From Flavobacterium swingsii (lineage in GTDB: Bacteria > Bacteroidota > Bacteroidia > Flavobacteriales > Flavobacteriaceae), in NCBI RefSeq assembly GCF_900111965.1, contig NZ_FOJT01000003.1:1-64000 (forward strand): a DNA stretch of 64,000 nucleotides, given 5' to 3'. Of this stretch, positions 43,578 through 52,329 are shown in pieces (within the stretch, counting starts at the first letter, position 1; each line of letters starts with the position of its first letter). The position numbers and the translations under genes were made by a program. The notes under the pieces are model-generated. The model saw only the letters and a list, made by a program, of their open reading frames with translations, was not told the origin of the DNA and ran no database searches.

Positions 43578-45035
43578 TTGAGTTTATATAAATCACTTTT
43601 CAAACAAACATTAATCTACGGATTGGCAACGGTATTGCCTAGAATGATTAGTTTTTTACTCAATCCACTGTACACAAAAGTCTTACCAAAACAAGAATTT
43701 GCCGATGTTTCTATCGTATTTGCCTACTTGGTTTTTTTTAATGTAGTACTTTCTTATGGCATGGAAACTGCTTTTTTTAGGTTTTATAATCAGGAAGAGA
43801 ACAAGAAAAAGGTAATTTCTACAACTACAATTTCTATATTTTGGAGTACAATTACGTTTCTTGTTTTAAGCTTGTTGTTCAGAAATTCGCTATCACATTG
43901 GTCTGACATCAATGTACAATATATCACTTATACAATTTGGATATTAGTACTCGACGCACTGGTAATTATACCATTTTCTAGGCTTCGTGCCGAAAAAAAG
44001 CCAATGGTTTATGCCATAATCAAAATAGGAAATGTAACGACAAATTTTTTACTCAATTTATTCTTTTTACTAGTACTACCCAAAATTACGGCATCAAATC
44101 CGACAGGATTTCTAAGCACAATATATTTCGAAAACTTTCAAGTAGGTTACATATTTGTATCAAGTTTACTGTCAAGTTTACTTACATTTATAGTACTTTC
44201 TCCCAATTATTTCAAAATAAAATGGAAATTCGATTTCCTACTCTGGAAAAAAATGATACAATATGGATTCCCCATTCTAATCGCAGGAATAGGTTTTGCT
44301 ATCAACGAGCATTTCGATAAAATCCTACTCGATTGGTTTCATGTTTCCAAGTCTGACATCGGAGCCTATTCCGCGTGCTACAAAATTGGAATGTTTATGG
44401 TTTTATTCCGAACAGCGTTTACATTAGGAATCGAACCGTTTTTTTTCAGCCATGCAGGAAACGAAAACGCACCGCAAACCTATGCCACAATAACAAAATA
44501 TTTTGTCATAACAGGATCATTCATCTTGTTGTTTGTCATTGTTTTTGTCGATATTCTCAAAATACTTCTGGTGCCAAATCCAAGTTATTGGGAAGCTATG
44601 AAAGTCGTTCCGCTTATTATTCTAGCTAATTTTTTCCTCGGAATTTATACCAATCTATCAGTTTGGTACAAAATCATCGACAAAACAAAAATTGGCGCTT
44701 ATATTTCAATTATTGGCGCAGTAATTACATTGCTTTTAAATTATTTATTAATCGAAAAATTCAGTTATTACGGCTCAGCCATTGCCACCATCACAGCCTA
44801 CGGAAGCATGATGTTTATCTCCTATTATCTCGGTCAAAAAAAATATCCAATTCCCTACGAAATCAATAAAATAGGCTCTTATTTAGGAATTTCAATCCTA
44901 CTTTCCGGGCTATCCTTCTACATACCACTATTCAGAGAAAGTTATATCTTCGGAATATTTGCACTAATCTTATTTGGTTATTATATTTACAGAAACGAAA
45001 AACAAGTACTTTTAAAAATCTTAAAGAAAAATTAG
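43578..45035 (+). CDS. Polysaccharide flippase (MOP/Wzx-type)
   Basis: 485 residues with 12-14 membrane helices throughout and short loops. The opening SLFKQTLIYGLATVLPRMISFLLNPLYTKVLPKQEF is typical of the PST/oligosaccharide flippase family, which moves undecaprenyl-linked sugars or other lipids across the inner membrane. Start is TTG. It is far from the polysaccharide cluster at 14-22 kb and is followed by a repeat element and dut, an order I recall as conserved in flavobacteria. Substrate unknown. Confidence 0.88.
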   Translation: MSLYKSLFKQTLIYGLATVLPRMISFLLNPLYTKVLPKQEFADVSIVFAYLVFFNVVLSYGMETAFFRFYNQEENKKKVISTTTISIFWSTITFLVLSLLFRNSLSHWSDINVQYITYTIWILVLDALVIIPFSRLRAEKKPMVYAIIKIGNVTTNFLLNLFFLLVLPKITASNPTGFLSTIYFENFQVGYIFVSSLLSSLLTFIVLSPNYFKIKWKFDFLLWKKMIQYGFPILIAGIGFAINEHFDKILLDWFHVSKSDIGAYSACYKIGMFMVLFRTAFTLGIEPFFFSHAGNENAPQTYATITKYFVITGSFILLFVIVFVDILKILLVPNPSYWEAMKVVPLIILANFFLGIYTNLSVWYKIIDKTKIGAYISIIGAVITLLLNYLLIEKFSYYGSAIATITAYGSMMFISYYLGQKKYPIPYEINKIGSYLGISILLSGLSFYIPLFRESYIFGIFALILFGYYIYRNEKQVLLKILKKN

Positions 45036-45120
45036 AAGCCATTTCCTGCTTTTTACTTCAATCTTTTCTTTTTCTAAAGAAAAAAAAGAAAAGGATTTTC
45101 GTTTCAATCAGGGCTATGGC
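45035..45120. repeat. Interspersed repeat, copy 1 (TTTCCTGCT ... TCAGGGCTA)
   Basis: About 85 nt with ends GCCATTTCCTGCT and TCAGGGCTATGGC and a central stem TCTTTTCTTT/AAAGAAAAGGA. Copy 2 is at 59659-59741. Both start right after a plus-strand stop codon and may also act as terminators. Confidence 0.8.
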
Positions 45121-45128
45121 ATTTCGTA

Positions 45129-45176
45129 AACAAGAAAAACCTCAGTACCTTAGCAACTCAGAATCTTAGAACCTTT
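45129..45176. repeat. Internal short tandem-like repeat before dut
   Basis: The stretch AAACCTCAGTACCTTAGCAA then CTCAGAATCTTAGAACCTTT consists of degenerate units (CTCAGNA / CTTAGNA), ending 7 nt before the dut ATG. It resembles intergenic repeats common in flavobacteria. Confidence 0.45.
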
Positions 45177-45183
45177 ATAAAAG

Positions 45184-45618
45184 ATGCAAATAAAAATAAT
45201 AAACAAATCCCAACACGAATTACCCAATTACGAAACCATCGCTTCGGCAGGAATGGATTTGCGGGCAAATATTCAAGAACCCATAACATTGCAGCCATTA
45301 GAAAGAGCCCTTGTAAAAACAGGACTTTTTATCGAATTGCCAATAGGTTTCGAAGCACAAGTACGACCACGCAGCGGATTGGCGTTCAAAAAAGGAATTA
45401 CAGTACTCAACTCACCAGGAACAGTCGATGCCGATTACCGTGGAGAAATTGGTGTAATTTTAGTAAATTTATCCAATGAAGCATTCGTAATCGAAAACGG
45501 AGAACGCATCGCCCAACTCATCATCGCAAAACACGAAAGAGCAGAGTGGCTGGAAGTACAAGATTTATCAGAAACCTCACGTGGCGAAGGCGGTTTTGGA
45601 AGTACAGGAGTAAAATAA
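45184..45618 (+). CDS. dut: dUTP diphosphatase
   Basis: 144-residue trimeric dUTPase. All five motifs are present: [42 protein letters not shown] and the C-terminal [10 protein letters not shown] that closes over the substrate. It hydrolyses dUTP to dUMP. Length is standard. Confidence 0.97.
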   Translation: MQIKIINKSQHELPNYETIASAGMDLRANIQEPITLQPLERALVKTGLFIELPIGFEAQVRPRSGLAFKKGITVLNSPGTVDADYRGEIGVILVNLSNEAFVIENGERIAQLIIAKHERAEWLEVQDLSETSRGEGGFGSTGVK

Positions 45619-45648
45619 ATACTAATAATATTCAAATTAATAAAGCAT

Positions 45649-46005
45649 TTGGAAAATCAACCCGTTGCAGAAATATCCAAAGAGATACTTGAAAAACTTA
45701 TTCGAAGAGATTTTCCTGAGAGCTATGAAATAGTAAAACAAAAGTTAGACTTAATTAAAAGTGAAAGTTTAAATGGTCAAAATAGACTTTCAGCAGCTGT
45801 CCTAAAATTATCTAACGGTAATTTTAGTAAGATTGATTTATGTATTAAAATGTGTAATTCAGATTATCGGGATGTTATATCTCAAGCAGAATATCCTAGA
45901 GTTTCTAAAGTTGGGTTTATTGAAATGGAAGAGATTAAACCAAGTGAATTAAAGGAATACTATTTGGAAGATTGGACAGAATACACAAACTGGATAAATA
46001 AATGA
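45649..46005 (+). CDS. Orphan small protein of unknown function
   Basis: 118 residues from a TTG start; no signal peptide or membrane helix. N-terminal helical part (EKLIRRDFPESYEIVKQKLDLIK) and an acidic C-terminus with YYLEDWTEYTNWINK. The segment VLKLSNGNFSKIDLCIKMCNSDYRDV recalls small immunity-like or uncharacterised proteins, but I recognise no family. It lies between dut and a nucleotidyltransferase, bordered by repeats, as if inserted into a conserved gene order. The coding potential looks real from amino-acid composition. Confidence 0.65.
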   Translation: MENQPVAEISKEILEKLIRRDFPESYEIVKQKLDLIKSESLNGQNRLSAAVLKLSNGNFSKIDLCIKMCNSDYRDVISQAEYPRVSKVGFIEMEEIKPSELKEYYLEDWTEYTNWINK

Positions 46006-46068
46006 GAATATAACTAATCAAAAAATCAGTGGGAATCAGTTTAATCAGTGACCCAACTTAATATAAAA

Positions 46069-46113
46069 ACTTTCGTGAACTTTGCGAAAAACCTTTGCGA
46101 ACTTTGCGGTTTA
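46069..46113. repeat. Direct repeat of GAACTTTGCG units
   Basis: GTGAACTTTGCGAAAAACC then TTTGCGAACTTTGCGGTTT: two and a half copies of a unit related to the element at 47144-47207. It ends 11 nt before the ATG at 46125. Confidence 0.6.
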
Positions 46114-46124
46114 AAAAAAATAAC

Positions 46125-47135
46125 ATGAAAATTATAGTACCAATGGCTGGTCGTGGTTCACGCCTTCGTCCACACACACTTACAATTCCAAAACCATTAA
46201 TCCCTATTGCAGGAAAACCAATCGTTCACCGTTTGGTTGAAGATATTGCTGCGGTTTTAAACCAAGATATAGAAGAAGTTGCGTTTATTATTCACGAAAG
46301 TTTTGGCAAAAAAGTAGAAGAAGAACTCATTGCAATTGCTCAAAAATTAGGAGCAAAAGGAACTATTTATTATCAAAATGAAGCGCTAGGAACTGGTCAT
46401 GCTATTATGTGTGCCAAAGATTCACTTTCTGGTCCTGCGGTTATTGCTTATGCCGATACTTTAATTCGTGCCGATTTCGATTTAGATCAAACTGCCGATA
46501 GTGTTATTTGGGTAAAACAAGTAGATCAACCAGAAGCTTTTGGAGTAATAAACTTAAACGATAAAAATCAAATAGTAGAATTGGTCGAAAAACCAAAAGA
46601 ATTTGTTTCAGATTTAGCTGTCATCGGAATATATTATTTTAAAGATGTTGCCGTTCTTAAAAATGAATTGCAATTGGTTTTAGATAACAACATCATTCAT
46701 GGTGGTGAATATCAAATAAACGATGGAATTAAACAAATGATGGCAAAAGGCATGATTTTTGTTCCAGGAAAAGTAGATGAATGGATGGATTGCGGAAACA
46801 AGGATGTTACAGTTGATACCAATTCAAGAATGTTGAATTTTTTATATCAAGATGGAGTTAATTTAATTTCAAATAATGTAAAATCAGAAAATTCTACCAT
46901 TATTTCACCGTGCTACATAGCGGAAGATGTGGTTTTGATAAACGCAACCGTGGGACCAAATGTGTCTTTAGGAAGAGGAACTCACATTGTAAATAGTACC
47001 ATAAAAAACAGTTTGGTACAAACTCATGCACACATAAAAAATGCCAAATTAGACAATGCAATGATAGGAAATCATGCTAGTTTCGATGGTGATTTTACAA
47101 GTATAAGTATTGGTGATTATTCGATTTTAGAATAA
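46125..47135 (+). CDS. Sugar-phosphate nucleotidyltransferase
   Basis: 336 residues. N-terminal nucleotidyltransferase domain with MKIIVPMAGRGSRLRPHTLT (the G-x-G-x-R-L-x-P-x-T loop), KPLIPIAGKP, GTGHAIMCA, YADTL and a GGEYQINDGIKQM segment; C-terminal left-handed beta-helix (about 255-336) with hexapeptide turns. It would make an NDP-sugar, for example dTDP-glucose or UDP-glucose. The ATG at 46125 is used because the longer frame translates the repeat upstream. It might supply the dTDP-glucose step missing from the rfb cluster, but that is inference. Confidence 0.88.
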   Translation: MKIIVPMAGRGSRLRPHTLTIPKPLIPIAGKPIVHRLVEDIAAVLNQDIEEVAFIIHESFGKKVEEELIAIAQKLGAKGTIYYQNEALGTGHAIMCAKDSLSGPAVIAYADTLIRADFDLDQTADSVIWVKQVDQPEAFGVINLNDKNQIVELVEKPKEFVSDLAVIGIYYFKDVAVLKNELQLVLDNNIIHGGEYQINDGIKQMMAKGMIFVPGKVDEWMDCGNKDVTVDTNSRMLNFLYQDGVNLISNNVKSENSTIISPCYIAEDVVLINATVGPNVSLGRGTHIVNSTIKNSLVQTHAHIKNAKLDNAMIGNHASFDGDFTSISIGDYSILE

Positions 47136-47143
47136 GGAATTTA

Positions 47144-47207
47144 AACACGAAGTTCACAAAGGTTTGTGTTCTTAAAAATTAAGTTTTACTTTGTGAACTT
47201 CGTGGTT
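47144..47207. repeat. Inverted repeat AACACGAAGTTCACAAAG / CTTTGTGAACTTCGTGGTT
   Basis: Arms of 18-19 nt with a single bulge, 9 nt after the nucleotidyltransferase stop. It belongs to the CTTTGTGAACTTCGTGGTT repeat type that recurs between flavobacterial genes; CTTTGCG follows at 47221-47227. Confidence 0.7.
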
Positions 47208-47236
47208 GAAAAAATAAAAACTTTGCGTTTAAAAAA

Positions 47237-48577
47237 ATGGAAAAAGTGTCAAAAATAAAATGGTTTGTTTTAGGAATGTGTATCATTTCTGCAAACGTAT
47301 TGGCACAAACCCAACCAGAAGATATAGCGTTAGAAAAAGATGATTTTAAAGAATCTTATTACGAATCACTCATTCAAAAAGGGATTGAAAATTACGATAA
47401 AGCCATTGTTTCTCTCGAAAAATGTTTAAAAATTCAACCAGAGAATGCAGTAATTTATCACGAATTAGGTAAGAATTATTTTTTTCAGAAAGACTATCAA
47501 AATGCCGAGCAAGCTTATGCAAAAGCTGCACAACTAGACACCAAAAACAAATGGTATCTGATCGATTTGTATGAAGTATATTATCAAACTAAAAATTACA
47601 ATCAAGCATTAGATATTGCACAAAAAATAATTCCGTTAGACAAAAAATATAGGGAAGACTTGGTGTCGCTTTATATGTACACACAACAGTTTGACAAAGC
47701 TTTGATTTTAATAAATGAATTAAACGAAAATGTAGGAAATACTGAGCTTCGAGATAGATACAAATTGCAAATTACGGCACAAACTAAAACCAACTCGTCC
47801 GACAAAACCACTTTAGAAAAAGCCATTGAACAATCGCCTAACAACGAAGAAAACTACCTGTCACTTATTTATATGTATTCCGATGACAATCAAGAAGAAA
47901 AAGCCTTGCAGGTGGCTCGAAAACTAGAAAAAAACATTCCAAATTCGACTTGGGCACAAGTTTTTTTATACAAATACCACATTAATAGTAACGACGGAAA
48001 CAGCGCTGCGAAATCTTTAGAAATGGTTTTAAACAGCTCTAAAATAGATAAAAAAGTCAAGTACAGAATGTATAATGAGTTTCTCATTTTTACATTAAAA
48101 AATCCAATTTTTGAAACCGAGCTAAACAAAGCAACAACCTATTTTGAAAATGATTCCGAATTTAATGTTTATAAAGAAATAGGTAAGTTTTATTACAAAA
48201 AGAAGAATTGGGATTTGGCTATAAAAAACCTAGAAAAAGCGTCAAATACCGATTTGGAAACAAATGTATTCTTGTTAGCTTCTTATGAAGAAACTAGTAA
48301 ATATGAAGTTTTAGTAACCAAAGCTTCGGAACTTATAGATACTTTTCCCAACCAACCAGAATATTATTTTTTTGCTGGGAAAGCATCAAATCAATTGAAA
48401 AATTATAAAAAAGCAACTGATTTTCTAGAATCTGGTATGGATTATGTGATAGACAATGTAGATTTAGAAATCGATTTTCTAAATCAATTGGCGGAAGCAT
48501 CAAAAGGACTTGGAAACACACAAAAAAGCGAACAATATTTGGCTAAGGCTCAAAATCTAAAAACAAAACAAAAATAA
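47237..48577 (+). CDS. Secreted tetratricopeptide repeat protein
   Basis: 446 residues. Signal peptide about 1-24 (ISANVLAQ), then TPR units through most of the chain, the clearest at about 37-70 (YESLIQKGIENYDKAIVSLEKCLKI pattern), 72-105, 310-345 and 385-420. Likely a periplasmic or outer-membrane-facing scaffold. It shares a TAATG overlap with the DUF4292 lipoprotein gene, and an EnvC-like protein follows, so the three form a cell-envelope operon. Role unknown. Confidence 0.87.
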   Translation: MEKVSKIKWFVLGMCIISANVLAQTQPEDIALEKDDFKESYYESLIQKGIENYDKAIVSLEKCLKIQPENAVIYHELGKNYFFQKDYQNAEQAYAKAAQLDTKNKWYLIDLYEVYYQTKNYNQALDIAQKIIPLDKKYREDLVSLYMYTQQFDKALILINELNENVGNTELRDRYKLQITAQTKTNSSDKTTLEKAIEQSPNNEENYLSLIYMYSDDNQEEKALQVARKLEKNIPNSTWAQVFLYKYHINSNDGNSAAKSLEMVLNSSKIDKKVKYRMYNEFLIFTLKNPIFETELNKATTYFENDSEFNVYKEIGKFYYKKKNWDLAIKNLEKASNTDLETNVFLLASYEETSKYEVLVTKASELIDTFPNQPEYYFFAGKASNQLKNYKKATDFLESGMDYVIDNVDLEIDFLNQLAEASKGLGNTQKSEQYLAKAQNLKTKQK

Positions 48578-49350
48578 TGCGCAGAATTCTCCCTTTTTTA
48601 TTGGTTTTGGCTTTATTGTCTTGCAAATCGAAACAGAAAACAATAGCATCGCAACCTGTCGCTACAGGCGAAACTGCAACAGTTTCTAATATTATAAAAA
48701 ATCATTATGCGGTAAATCGTGATTTTAAAACGGCTTACATCAAAGCAAATGTCGATTATGCCGATGACAAACAATCATTAAGCCTTTCGGCAGATATAAG
48801 AATTAAAAAAGATGAAATTATCCTAGTTAGCATAAAAATGTTAGGAATAACGATGGCAAAAGCTATAATTACACCAACTCAAGTTCGTTATTACGAGAAA
48901 ATTGGCGGCAAATATTTTGAAGGAGATTACAAAACATTAAGCAACTTGTTGGGAACCGATTTAGATTTTCAGAAAGCCCAAAACATGTTGTTAGGACAAG
49001 CTATCGATGATTTATCTAAAGGAAATTATTCACTTTCTATGGAAGAAGGCGCGCCAAAATTAGAAGAAACATCAAAAGAAAATTTCAACAAAAGTTACCT
49101 TTTCGACGGAAATTCATTTTGGTTAAAACGTCAAGAAATCACTCAAAAAACACCAGAAAGAAAAATGATGGTCAATTATTCTAATTATAATTTGCATCCA
49201 GAATGTGTTTTACCAGGAGAACTTCTTATTTTTGCAAATCAAGACAATAAAACCACTAATATTACGATTGAATATAAAAATGCTACATTCAACGAAGATT
49301 TAACATTTCCGTATAGCGTTCCAGGTGGTTATGAGCAAATCAAATTATAA
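48577..49350 (+). CDS. DUF4292 lipoprotein
   Basis: 257 residues. Lipobox LALLSC with Cys16, then a beta-rich domain (about 40-257) with ISVKMLGITMAKAIITPTQ-like strands. The DUF4292 fold resembles LolA/LolB-type lipoprotein carriers in overall layout, which is an inference from strand pattern. One-base overlap with the TPR gene and 21 nt before the EnvC-like gene. Confidence 0.87.
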   Translation: MRRILPFLLVLALLSCKSKQKTIASQPVATGETATVSNIIKNHYAVNRDFKTAYIKANVDYADDKQSLSLSADIRIKKDEIILVSIKMLGITMAKAIITPTQVRYYEKIGGKYFEGDYKTLSNLLGTDLDFQKAQNMLLGQAIDDLSKGNYSLSMEEGAPKLEETSKENFNKSYLFDGNSFWLKRQEITQKTPERKMMVNYSNYNLHPECVLPGELLIFANQDNKTTNITIEYKNATFNEDLTFPYSVPGGYEQIKL

Positions 49351-49371
49351 CAATTAGATACAATTTTTAGG

Positions 49372-50586
49372 ATGTCAAAATATATTATTTGTTTTCTGTT
49401 AATACTCTCAACTTCGCTCTCATGGGGACAAGAAGAGGAGAGACAACGAAAACTCGAAGAGCAAAAAGAACGTTTGCAACAAGAAATTAGAGCGCAAGAA
49501 AAATTGTTGCAAAGCCAAAAAAAGAAAGAAAAATCGGTGGTGAATGTCGTGGTGCAACAAACTGCTAAAATTAATTTGCAACAAAAACTAATTAACACAA
49601 CAGCCAAACAAGCCAAAGTGTTAGGAAATAGTATGTATATTAATCAAGTAAATGTAAATAGACTCAATAAAGATTTAAAAATCCTAAAAGAAGACTATTC
49701 TAAAATGATTGTAAAATCATACAAAAGCCGTTCTGAGCAAAGTAAAGCTATGTTTTTGCTTTCGTCCGAAAACTTCCTGCAAGCCTACAAAAGAGCACAA
49801 TATATGAAGCAATATTCTAGTTTCAGAAAACTGCAAGGCGAAGAAATAAAAGCAAAAACTACCGAATTAGAACAGTATAACAACAAACTTTCAGGTCAGA
49901 AACAAGAAAAAGTAAAATTAATTGCCGAAAGCGAAAAAGAAAAGCAAGTTCTAGAAAAAGACAAACAAGAGCAACAGAGATTGTTATTCTCTATCAAGAA
50001 AGACAAAGCAAAAATTATTGCCGATATCAGAAAAAAGCAAAAAGAATCTAGAGCAATAGAAAAACAAATAGACAGATTAATTAGAGAATCTATTGCTGCA
50101 GCGAATAAAAAAGCTGGTAATACAACAAACACAACAACATTTGTATTAACACCTGAAGCAAAAGAATTAGCAAATGATTTCAAAACCAATCGTGGACGTT
50201 TACCATGGCCGGTAGAAAAAGGATTGTTGACTAAGAAATTTGGAAGACAACCACATCCGCTAGAACCATCAATCATGATTGAAAGCAGCGGAATAGAAAT
50301 TTCTTCAGAAAGAGGCGCTAAAGCACGTTCGGTATTTGCAGGAGAAGTTAGTGATGTGCAACAAGCCGCAAACGGAACCGCAACAATTGTATTGCGTCAC
50401 GGAGATTATATTACGACTTATTCTAATGTTGGAAAAGTATTTGTTAAAAAAGGAGATAAAGTTTCAACCAAACAAGTTTTGGGTGAAGTATTTTTTAATA
50501 CATTTACAAATAAAGCTATTTTAAAATTCCTGATTTTTCAGAATACTACAAAGCTAAATCCACAAAGTTGGATTATGAATATGTAA
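49372..50586 (+). CDS. EnvC-like murein hydrolase activator, degenerate LytM domain
   Basis: 404 residues. Signal peptide about 1-19, a long charged coiled coil (about 20-250) and a C-terminal M23/LytM-like domain (about 280-404). The metal ligands of active M23 enzymes are replaced: the region after PHPLEPSIMIESSGIEI lacks the usual H-x(n)-D, and the last H-x-H strand reads LKFLIF instead of LHFEI. It should therefore activate amidases rather than cut peptidoglycan. Last gene of the envelope operon, closed by the hairpin at 50597-50651. Confidence 0.88.
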   Translation: MSKYIICFLLILSTSLSWGQEEERQRKLEEQKERLQQEIRAQEKLLQSQKKKEKSVVNVVVQQTAKINLQQKLINTTAKQAKVLGNSMYINQVNVNRLNKDLKILKEDYSKMIVKSYKSRSEQSKAMFLLSSENFLQAYKRAQYMKQYSSFRKLQGEEIKAKTTELEQYNNKLSGQKQEKVKLIAESEKEKQVLEKDKQEQQRLLFSIKKDKAKIIADIRKKQKESRAIEKQIDRLIRESIAAANKKAGNTTNTTTFVLTPEAKELANDFKTNRGRLPWPVEKGLLTKKFGRQPHPLEPSIMIESSGIEISSERGAKARSVFAGEVSDVQQAANGTATIVLRHGDYITTYSNVGKVFVKKGDKVSTKQVLGEVFFNTFTNKAILKFLIFQNTTKLNPQSWIMNM

Positions 50587-50596
50587 GTAATACAAA

Positions 50597-50651
50597 CAAA
50601 AATTCCACTAATTATCACAAATTCAATTCGTGATAATTAGTGGAATTTTTG
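50597..50651. terminator. 22-bp perfect hairpin, bidirectional terminator
   Basis: Arms 50597-50618 and 50630-50651 are exact complements (CAAAAATTCCACTAATTATC at the start of the left arm), loop 11 nt. It separates the convergent envC-like and thioesterase genes, with A/T-rich ends on both sides. Confidence 0.85.
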
Positions 50652-50686
50652 TTTATAGATGTGACTTATACGGTTCAAAATTAAAC

Positions 50687-51196
50687 CTATAAAAACAACG
50701 CTTTCAATTCCGTTGCATCACTCGGTTTCATTTTTCCAGCAAGAACTAAACTTAATTGTTTTCTTCGCAAAGCAGCATCAAATCTAGATTTTTCTTCATC
50801 AGTTTGTGGGTCAATTGCAGGAACTTCAACAGGATGTCCAGTTTCATCTACTGCTACAAAAGTATATATAGCTTCGTTGGCTTTGGTTCTGTTTCCAGAC
50901 TCACGATCTTCAACCCAAACATCAATAAAAATTTCCATAGATGTTCTAAAACTTCTAGATACTTTTGCTTCAACAGTAACCACACTTCCCAAAGGAATAG
51001 ATTTGTTAAACGCCACGTGATTTACAGATGCTGTTACCGTAATTCTGCGAGAATGCCTTCTGGCAGATATACTTGCGGCACGGTCCATTCTAGCTAACAA
51101 TTCACCACCAAAAAGATTGTTTAATGGATTGGTTTCGCTAGGAAGAACTAAATCTGTAAGAATTGTGAATGACTCTGAAGGAAATTTTGCTTGCAT
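50687..51196 (-). CDS. Acyl-CoA thioesterase, hotdog fold
   Basis: 169 residues. Single hotdog domain with the LPSETNPLNNLFGGELLARMDRAA helix and acidic active-site residue, SVNHVAFNKSIPLGSVV and AIYTFVAVDETGHPVEVP, typical of the YciA/BACH-type acyl-CoA hydrolases. It cleaves fatty acyl-CoA to free acid and CoA. Single gene; 103 nt separate it from the next minus-strand gene. Confidence 0.92.
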   Translation of the reverse strand: MQAKFPSESFTILTDLVLPSETNPLNNLFGGELLARMDRAASISARRHSRRITVTASVNHVAFNKSIPLGSVVTVEAKVSRSFRTSMEIFIDVWVEDRESGNRTKANEAIYTFVAVDETGHPVEVPAIDPQTDEEKSRFDAALRRKQLSLVLAGKMKPSDATELKALFL

Positions 51197-51298
51197 GAGA
51201 TTTTTTTTACAAAGATAAACGGAAAGTATAAGCTATTGAAAAAAAAATAGCCACAAATTCAAGAATTTATGGCTAAATATTTATAGTGAGATTTGTTT

Positions 51299-52225
51299 TT
51301 ATAATTCCTCGATAAGAAGCCAAGCAGCAGGATTTATCGAATCTTGTATTTGAGTCATTTTGTATTGCGCTTCGGTATAAGTTGCAAAACTACCGTAAAC
51401 TACAGGAATTAATCCGTTTGTATTTCGTGAAAAAATCCTAGCATTGTAACCTTTCGAAATTAAGTCTTCTAATTCTCGACTAGCATTTTTTTCGTTTCTA
51501 AAAGCGCCAGCCATGATATGAAAAGGCAATGTTTTTTCGGTTTCCGCTTCAAAAACTGTATTGTCAATAAGAAAAGTAGCTTCCTGAATTTTAGCATTTA
51601 CTTCTTTCTGAACATCAGCTTGTACCATCAGTGTTTCTGCTTGTTCTGTCTGATTTAAATATGATTTATAACCAAAACCAGTAGCGCCTAGTGACAATAT
51701 AAAAACAGCAGCATATTTCAAATAAGGATTTAAATACCTTCTGTTTTCAGTTGGAATTTGATAAATAACTTCTTCAATTTCTTCTGTCTTAGCAATCGAG
51801 AATTCTCTTTTTATTGATGGCGAAACAAAAGAACTTAATCCGAAAGAAGCAGTCAAATAATTCAAATGATTTGAAGGCTCAAAAACCAAATTATTTTCTT
51901 GGTTTAATCTTAATTCACCGATATTTTTAAGTGATAAATGACGATTATTTTCTAACTCACTTTTCCATGAGAAAATAGCCTTTTCGATTGTAACTGTCGC
52001 TTGTTCGTAACTCATTTTTTCCGTAACCGAAATATGATTGGCTAATAATCCGTCATTATTTTTCAAATGAGGATTAAAAGAAATTACTTTCTTTGGCGGA
52101 TAAAAAGTTTGATTGCTTTCGTGTATGTTTGCAGAAATAGTTTCGGCTAAAAAAGCACCAAAACCAGGAACAGTAACACACTGAAAACGATATAATAATT
52201 GAGATATGTGATCGGCTATATTCAT
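51299..52225 (-). CDS. Membrane protein joining an HU-like domain to a SPOR domain
   Basis: 308 residues. N-terminal HU/IHF-like region of the CCDC81 type (about 1-135: MNIADHISQLLYRFQCVTVPGFGAF ... LKNNDGLLANHISV ... LKNIGELRLNQENNLVFEP), a membrane helix at about 170-188 and a C-terminal SPOR domain (about 233-304, FHIMAGAFRNEKNASRELEDL and VVYGSFATYTEAQYKM). SPOR domains bind denuded peptidoglycan at division sites. The start at 52225 is preferred over 52273 because the HU-like fold begins there. Divergent from dprA. Confidence 0.88.
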   Translation of the reverse strand: MNIADHISQLLYRFQCVTVPGFGAFLAETISANIHESNQTFYPPKKVISFNPHLKNNDGLLANHISVTEKMSYEQATVTIEKAIFSWKSELENNRHLSLKNIGELRLNQENNLVFEPSNHLNYLTASFGLSSFVSPSIKREFSIAKTEEIEEVIYQIPTENRRYLNPYLKYAAVFILSLGATGFGYKSYLNQTEQAETLMVQADVQKEVNAKIQEATFLIDNTVFEAETEKTLPFHIMAGAFRNEKNASRELEDLISKGYNARIFSRNTNGLIPVVYGSFATYTEAQYKMTQIQDSINPAAWLLIEEL

Positions 52226-52329
52226 TAAAGCAAAATTATAAACTACAAGCGAAAATAATAATTTTATCAACAAATGTTATTAACAATTTTGCATTTATTT
52301 GATACTTTTACAATCTTGTGCAAAAAATT

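Noticed and set aside
45649..46005. Orphan ORF as an immunity or antitoxin gene
   Set aside because: Size and acidity would fit, but no toxin-like partner is adjacent and no family motif is recognisable, so no function is claimed.
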